Positions 57,855-64,000 of a DNA stretch of 64,000 nt are shown piece by piece. This DNA comes from Nothophaeocryptopus gaeumannii (Eukaryota > Ascomycota > Dothideomycetes > Mycosphaerellales > Mycosphaerellaceae). The DNA lies in NCBI GenBank assembly GCA_031771865.1, contig JASISA010000023.1, positions 372,001 through 436,000 on the forward strand. Direction: 5' to 3'. The translations under genes were made by a program, and so were the position numbers. The notes below the pieces were generated by a model, which searched no databases, was not told the DNA's origin, and saw nothing but the letters and a program-made list of their open reading frames with translations. How positions within the stretch are numbered: position 1 is the first letter of the stretch; each line of letters opens with the position of its first letter.

Positions 57855-60628
57855 ATGAAGTACGGCGAGACGCTGCGCCAGCGCTCTATTCCGGCCTGGA
57901 GCCATCGTGAGTAGTCTTCGCTTTGTCACACAGTCCATGGCTCGACCTGGCTGTGCGAAGCCACTCTTCCCGGACGGCCACTGACGCGATAGCAACAGAT
58001 AACATAGATTACGATGACATCAAGCACTTCATCAAGGAGAATACCACCCCCGGCAAGGGAAAGACCATATCTGTCCCCGGACGCGGCAGCGACAAGCTCC
58101 TCGAGTTCGAGAATGCCCTCTTCCACATTCTGGCCGACCAGCACCAGCGCATCAACCTCTTCGTTAAGAGCAAGGCAGGCGAGATTCAGAGACGACTCGG
58201 TAGGTTCAGTGCCCTCTGCAATGTCCCTCTTCGGCTAAGCGAAAAAGCGTGAGCACGAAGCTGTGAGAGAACTTCGCATCGCGACTCGAGACCTGCAGAT
58301 GCAAAGTCCGCTTATCCCCACCTGCCCAACCATGCTCGAAATTTGGCGGTGCCGACAGCTTCAAAGCTTAAAACATGGAGGAGCAACGTGAACACAGGCT
58401 TGCCGTCGAACTCGCTAACCATACATTAGATCATTCGAGGAAGCAGCTTCGGTCGCTGTCGTCCAAAAGAGCCACCAACGCTGACCGTCGCATACCTCTT
58501 AGTCGATTGGAGCGCTATGGGAAGCTGGAGAGCGATGTCATCAAGGCAGGAGAAGAGATCAAGTCTCTGGCGAGATTCGTCGCGACGCAGAGAACGGCAT
58601 TTCGGAAGTTGCTCAAGAAGTACAAGAAATGGACCGGCTCCACGGACCTCGAGGATCGCATCCGGGAAGAGATTCTGAGTGACCCGAAAAGCTTCACCAA
58701 CCTCGACCTAGGTCCACTATTGGACGAGTACTCTGCCACGCGACAGAGCATAAGAACTCTGTACGAGAACCAGATGCCAAAGCCCGCCAGCCCTAAGAGG
58801 GAAGAACTGCAGGAGAGATCAGAAGCCGCATCTTCGTCGATCAAGCAGTTGCAGGATATCATCGATGGCGACTCCAAGGCATTCTTTGACACCAGCATTG
58901 CCACGGCGCCTTTGGGCTCGAATGGCACCTTCGCAACTTATTTCGTGCATCCCGAAAGTGTAGTGGAGCTTCAGATGCTACTCTTACAACACGCCACCTT
59001 TTTCCATTCCAGGAGTCGGCACAACTCGCTTGCCACACCGGTCTCTTCCTCGCCCCAAACTCAGGGTCTCGGAATCACTTCTCTAGACGCTGCAGACTTT
59101 CATATGCTAGCTGGCGACAACCTTGAGCGGTTTGGAAAAGAGCAAAGTGCACTCACTGTCGATGATCGTGAACACAAGCCCGGCACCTACCCGCAGAGAG
59201 CGAAGGCGACTGTAAGGTGGAACCCAGATGAGGATGCGCTTGTCTGCTTGCATGCTAGGACCGGCGGTACTAAGAATGCGCATCTGAAGAAAAAGCATGT
59301 CTACGACTTCTTTGAGAAGGAGGCTGAGTTCACATCCAAGCGTGATGTGAGCCTTGCGGATAGCGCAGAGAAGATGGAAGAGCTGCGTAAGGAGCTGCTC
59401 AAAGACGATGTCAGGCCATTATTTCACGTATCTTGCTGTCGATCGCGGATGGTGGGCTTGGATGAGATTGCCGAGGGCATTGTCCTTGCAACTCTCGATA
59501 CCAGCATTAAGATCGAGAAGGCTGTGTCCGGAGAAGAGAACAGTAGCAAGACAGACTTTCCCTTCGCTTTGCTGTTAGTCCGTCAAGAAGGGGCTCCAAA
59601 GTCGAAACTTCTTTCGGCTTTGGACAAGAGTCATTTGGTACGATCTCAAGTGCGCTCAGAAGGATCCACTGGAGCTAACAGAATTGCAGGTCGAGCGTGT
59701 TCGCGGCTTCTCGCTTGAGTATCATGCTGTCTGGCAAACCCACCAACCTGATAATTTTCCACGGCCTTTCTGGCTCCCTATCTTGTCCCGCGACATTCGC
59801 AAGCTGCCTCCACCAGTGGCGAAGCGGCAGAGCACCGGCGGCGATATATCTGGCACGCAGTCTGTCGGGTCTGAGGGCTCTCAGGTCGGTACAACTGATA
59901 GCGCCACAGCTGTAGAGACTTCGCGCGATGTATCGTCATCACTAGAAACGCCTCCTCTCAAGTCATTCCGGCGGAAGAAGCGACGGACATATCCCGAAGC
60001 GCAGACACCCACGCAGAGTTACTGGAACGAATACGATAACCCTGAAGACGAAGACCCAAAAGCTTTCGTGATTTACGTCGACCCCAACGAGGACAATGCA
60101 TTCGATCGCTTCTTCGAGAAGCTGGCCAACCTCTTCCGTCGCAAGCGGAGGGCAGAACAAAAGCCTCTCCTCGATTCTGGAACGCCGACGGGCGAAGACG
60201 TGGAGTCATCGGACGATGAGGACGAAGAGCCTCTGGTGCGACAGAAGCGAGGCATCTCAGTCTTCGGCACTTTCGCCGATGCTTCTTCAACCCGAACAAC
60301 GAGTGCCCAGCACCGAGACGAGAAAGACGGCCATTCTTTCATACCTCAACTTTCCGCCATTTGCTTCGCCGCCTCACTCGCGATTCTCCTCGTCGCGTAC
60401 ATCCTGCACTCCACCGGAAAACATAAGCTGATCCGGAAGGAACACGTCGGTGTCCTCTTCAGCATCATTTGCAGTTTGGTCTTTGTACTTTTTGGTTTCA
60501 TGAATCTGCTACGAATGGGTAATAGGACTGAGAAAGGCATCAGTCTGGGCGCTTGGGCTGTAAGCGTTATTGTCTTGCTTATTGATGCGATTGGAAGTGG
60601 TGGGTTATTGGCGTGGATGTTGGGTTGA
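57855..60628 (+). CDS. SPX-DUF202 vacuolar membrane protein, Vtc5-like
   Basis: Exons 57855-57906, 57999-58199, 58430-59637 and 59690-60628 give 799 residues; intron 2 is unusually long at 230 bp. The SPX domain (residues 1-190) starts MKYGETLRQRSIPAW and has a KYKKW Lys-rich helix that binds inositol pyrophosphates in this family. The middle has VTC-like length but lacks the Arg/Lys-rich catalytic tunnel motifs of Vtc4, so it is unlikely to make polyphosphate itself. The C terminus (about 700-799) has three membrane segments of the DUF202/VTC1 type, containing LRMGNRTEKG. This matches yeast Vtc5, a subunit stimulating the vacuolar polyphosphate polymerase complex. Confidence 0.85.
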
Positions 60629-61617
60629 AAGAGACTGAACATTTCACGAAGTCAAAAGCTATTGCTATGATTGCGATGACGGGATGCGGCAAGGTCTCAT
60701 TTTTATGCAACGATGGGATGCGGGCATAGACTGGCAAGAGTGGGACGGATTGAAGGCGGGTGGCTTCTTTGGGTTTCTGCGCGCGCACACACGAACGACA
60801 TGAGCATGGCATCGCATCCTTTCGATGATATGCATATACGGGAGGTCAGCAAGCGTGGATTTGTTTGTTAGCACCGGCGTTCATGGTCCGATTGGGTGTT
60901 TTTGTTGATGGAACCAGCGAGAAGGGAGACGGAGCCGCGTGCTATGACTATTACTGCACATACAAGCACGCGCTCTGCTCTCCCGTGTTTAGCTTCTTCG
61001 CTTCTGATGTGTATCACGAAGAAATGAAATACAATATTTGTGCATGACCGACGACACCACTTGAGAAACCATCTGGACAATCAATTCGCTACTGTGCTCT
61101 CCAAGTATTCCAACCCTTGTCTCCTCACACCCTTTTTCGCGAGTATAGTAGCCCAGAGCGTGAACTTAGCGATGAGAGATAAAAGATATAGATGAATTCT
61201 GAGAAGAAGACAAAAATAGAGGCACCTCAGTTCAAACATCGCCTCGACGACGCCTTCCAAATTCCCTACTTATTAACCACTCTGCATGCATCCAAAGCAC
61301 ACCGAGCTGGCAGAGAGATAGATGATGGCAGGGACCTGGCACGAGCGATGACCCGGGACTGGCACGAGTGATGACACAGATTTTGGCACGAGCCATGGCC
61401 TGTAATAAGATAACCAAATCAATAAAAAAGTTTTTGATCCTTGCTAATACTACTTTACAATGCAAGGAGTGATGAGAAGACCAACGACGACGGAATCTCC
61501 AAGAGCCAGCTCCTTTTTCCAGAACACCAGCGCTTAAGCATTATACAACCGTCTACTCGTTTCCTGACAATGAAAGGCATCCAACATCCGCCACGTCGTC
61601 TTCATCATGCAGCCATA
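60629..61617. other. Intergenic, convergent 3' ends
   Basis: The 989-bp gap contains three GGCACGAG-type words at about 61,337-61,395 (GGCACGAGCGATGACCCGGG, GGCACGAGTGATGACA, GGCACGAGCCATGGCC), a small direct repeat. No gene is seen. Confidence 0.5.
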
Positions 61618-64000
61618 TCAAAGAAAAGGGGGCTCCTCAGCAGTCACGACTTCTCCAGCAGCGACCTCAGGGGCTTGAACGACTTCAGCTGCGTCAGTGA
61701 TCTCCTCGGGCGGTACCGCGACCTCCTGAATCTTCGCCTCAATGACAGTCTTCGGCTCAGGCTTGACACCCATTTTCTGCGCCTTCTGCTTCTCAGCCCA
61801 TTCCCGACTGAGTTGGCGTGAGCGCTCAGAAGCCTCAGCACGAGCCTTCTTCGCAGCCTCCTCCTTCTCGCGTTTTTCCTTGTCAGCTGCGGACTTGGCT
61901 TGAGCAGCGCGGTTGAAGACTTCCTTGCCCTTTGAGGTACCCGTGCTTGTGCCATTGGTCTTTGGAGCAGGGCGAGCTGCAGTTGTAGAGGAAGTTGCGG
62001 TAGCGGGCGGATTTGGCTTTGGAGCGAGTGATGGTCGCGCTGTGGACGGTGCCGGCTTCTTTGTCGCAGAGGCCTTATTCGTCAGAGAGGCCATGGCGCT
62101 GGATGGGCGCGGCTTGGAGACGGTGATGCTCTTGGCACGCGAGGGCACGACGGAGACTCTCTTCGCAGTAGCCGTAAGCACCGGCTTCGGCTTAGGAGCG
62201 ACCTTCGATGAAACAGAGGGCTTGGTCGTTGGCTTGGCTACTGTGACTGCAGGTCCAGTCGTCGCCACAACATGCGGACGATTCGAGCCGGTTGATGCCG
62301 TCAATGGCTTCCCATTCAGCAAGGACTCACGAGCCTTGCTAGTGCTCGTCTGGCGCACGGTCGGTGCTTTGTTGGTCGAAGGAGCTGGACGAGCCTTGAA
62401 GACCTTCTTCGTCTGCTCTTCGGCTTCCTTTTGCAGACGTGCATCCCTCGCCGCCTTCAGCTTCGCAGCAATAGCCTCGCCCGGCAGCTGAAAGGTGCTC
62501 TTGGTGGGCGCCTTGGATGACTTTGGAGGTGGCGGAGGGGTTGGAAAGTGCATCGTCATTGGTCTTGGCTTGCTGTGCGGAATGCTTGCTTCCTTCTTCT
62601 CCCCTTGGTCCTCTCTCTCAGCTGCCGCTCCATTGGACTTCACGCTCGAGGTTGACACCACTCTCTTGTTGCCTGACTGGCCCAGGGATGTCGATTGCCT
62701 GTCGCCTGTCAGTTCTGCAAAAGCTGATTCATGAGTAGCCTAGTTTCACATACCTTGGCTTTCCCCAAGATGGTGCCTTGGGCGCATCTTTGGTTCCACG
62801 AGCAATCGAGATCCTGGCCTGACTTGACTTGGTCGGTCGCACAGTGGGCGCTGCCTTCTTGGCCTTTGGCTTCTCTGGGGACTCCTGGACATCTGGCACC
62901 TCTGCACTCACTTTCTCCACGGCATTGTCCAGAGCGTCCAGTGCTGCAATTGGGTCCTCTGAGGGCATGAGGGTTGGCGAGTCCCTTGACGACTGGGGCG
63001 GTGTAGTTGATTGCAAAGCAGCAATTTCGAGTTCATCATACGTGGGATCTGGCACAGGGGTAGGTTTGGGTTTCGTTTCGGATCTCGGGGGCGTGGATGC
63101 CTTGACAACGGCTTGTTCCAGCTGGTCATACGGCTGGTCTTTCATCTCTTCGTCCTCAAATTCAGATGTCTTTTCAACAGTGGCTTCCTCGATACCTGTC
63201 TCGTACGTATTCCCAGTTGGACAGGAGTCTCGCGAAGTAGACATGCCGTAAGGGGTCTGCAAGACATTTGGCATCTCTTCAGTAGCTAATTCTGCCAGGT
63301 CCTGGCTGGTCTTTACTGGTTCCGCGAAACGCTCTTCTACGAACGGGTCGACCTTGCTGTCTGTGTTCACGCTACCATCAACAGCGCTAGCTGACTCTGG
63401 CTTGAAGTCCTGGTCAGTGGATTTGCTCTGCTGTTCGACAATCGATGCCTGGCCCTCCACCTCTGAGACATTTGATGGCACCTTCAGAAGCTGACTGCGC
63501 GTCAAACGAACGGCGTTTGAAGATGGAGTGGGCCTGATATCGTGTACTGGTAGATGCGATGTCCCCACTATGCAGGGGAGTACATTAGCGTCATGTGATC
63601 CCAAGGAGCTGTGTTCATTGCGACTTGCGCCAGGATAACACTCACACTCTGGGACATCTTTCATGAGGTCTTCTGAAGCGGCCTTACTTGCTGGAGACGG
63701 AATCGACTCGTCCTCATCTGGTATGACCTCTAGTGGCTCTTCCGACGCTGTGTTCGCGCTTGCGTCCAAGGCGTTGTTCTTCTTGCTCTTTCGGCCTCCC
63801 TTCGTCCCTCCTTTCTTCCCCTTAGCTGGCTTCTTCTCCTGCTCCGTCTCAGCCTGTATCTCATTCTGCGAGACGCTACCAGCGCTGTTAGGCGTGATCT
63901 CGCCCAGTGGGGTTCGGTCGAAATGCTCGGGTTCGGGGGTGATCTTTGCGAAATGGTGGTCGTCACTACGCAAATCAAGGACGGCATCCTCGTCAATGTG
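61618..64000 (-). CDS. Basic, low-complexity protein with FKARP motif (5' end beyond window)
   Basis: Three exons are in the window: 63646 to the right edge, 62754-63567 and 61618-62698, with introns of 78 and 55 bp. They keep one frame (750 codons) and stay open to the edge, so the start lies beyond 64,000. The first half is acidic and Ser/Glu-rich with a Lys/Gly-rich nuclear-type patch (KKPAKGKKGGTKGGRKSKKN). The second half is Lys/Ala/Pro-rich with KSTFQLPGEAIAAKLKAARD, a KKVFKARPAP motif resembling the TPX2 family microtubule-binding motif, and a C-terminal charged helix (residues SAADKEKREKEEAAKKARAE). A cytoskeletal or nuclear scaffold role is only a guess. I do not recognise the gene. 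Confidence 0.72.

Noticed and set aside
1..64000. CRISPR arrays, rRNA or tRNA genes
   Set aside because: I saw no regularly spaced direct repeats, rRNA-like conserved blocks or complete cloverleaf with A and B boxes.

Overview
This window looks like a chromosome piece from a filamentous ascomycete (Pezizomycotina; I lean towards Dothideomycetes but cannot prove it). The signs are many 45-80 bp GT-AG introns, a HET/NACHT gene, Zn2Cys6 and C2H2 proteins, a chromodomain Ty3/gypsy element, a Tad1/I-like LINE, and AT-rich DNA almost free of CpA and TpG, which is the signature of repeat-induced point mutation (RIP).

Layout. (1) 1-13,454 is a nested transposon block. A decayed minus-strand chromovirus runs from the left edge to its 5' LTR at 5,776-6,106. 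RIP-saturated DNA then hosts a broken minus-strand LINE (about 6,490-11,660) and a plus-strand solo LTR of the same chromovirus family (13,088-13,454) with a 5-bp target duplication. (2) 13,455-19,272 has no convincing gene. Much of it is normal-composition DNA carrying copies of a short two-box repeat: GTGGCTCTGC, then 45-80 variable bases, then a CGCACGARCCAATCA-like box. Further copies lie at 28.6-29.9 kb and 33.4-33.7 kb. (3) 19,273-28,152 holds a divergent pair: a ten-exon SNF2-RING helicase (minus) and a very large HET-DUF7708-NACHT-C2H2 NLR-like gene (plus) whose frame is broken by one extra base in a G run. (4) 28,153-31,513 is intergenic, with repeat copies and a 106-bp hairpin. (5) 31,514 to the right edge is ordinary euchromatic gene space: inositol-type sugar transporter, short-chain dehydrogenase (SDR), mitochondrial glycerol-3-phosphate dehydrogenase with a coding-like alternative last exon, a second SDR with a frameshift, GPI mannosyltransferase GPI10/PIG-B, a secreted CHRD protein, a monocarboxylate-type MFS transporter beside a Zn2Cys6 regulator, an R3H-SUZ RNA-binding protein, a ZCCHC10-like RS protein, a Vtc5-like SPX protein, and the 3' part of a basic FKARP-motif protein running off the right edge.

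How they may work together. The right half is mostly housekeeping metabolism and membrane biology. The only local regulatory unit I would suggest is the Zn2Cys6 factor with its neighbouring MFS transporter. The left half is an accessory region in which transposons, a new-looking dispersed repeat and a probably decaying incompatibility/immune gene lie together. All exon junctions were worked out by hand from splice signals and reading-frame continuity. Gene names are by recognition of motifs, not by database search.
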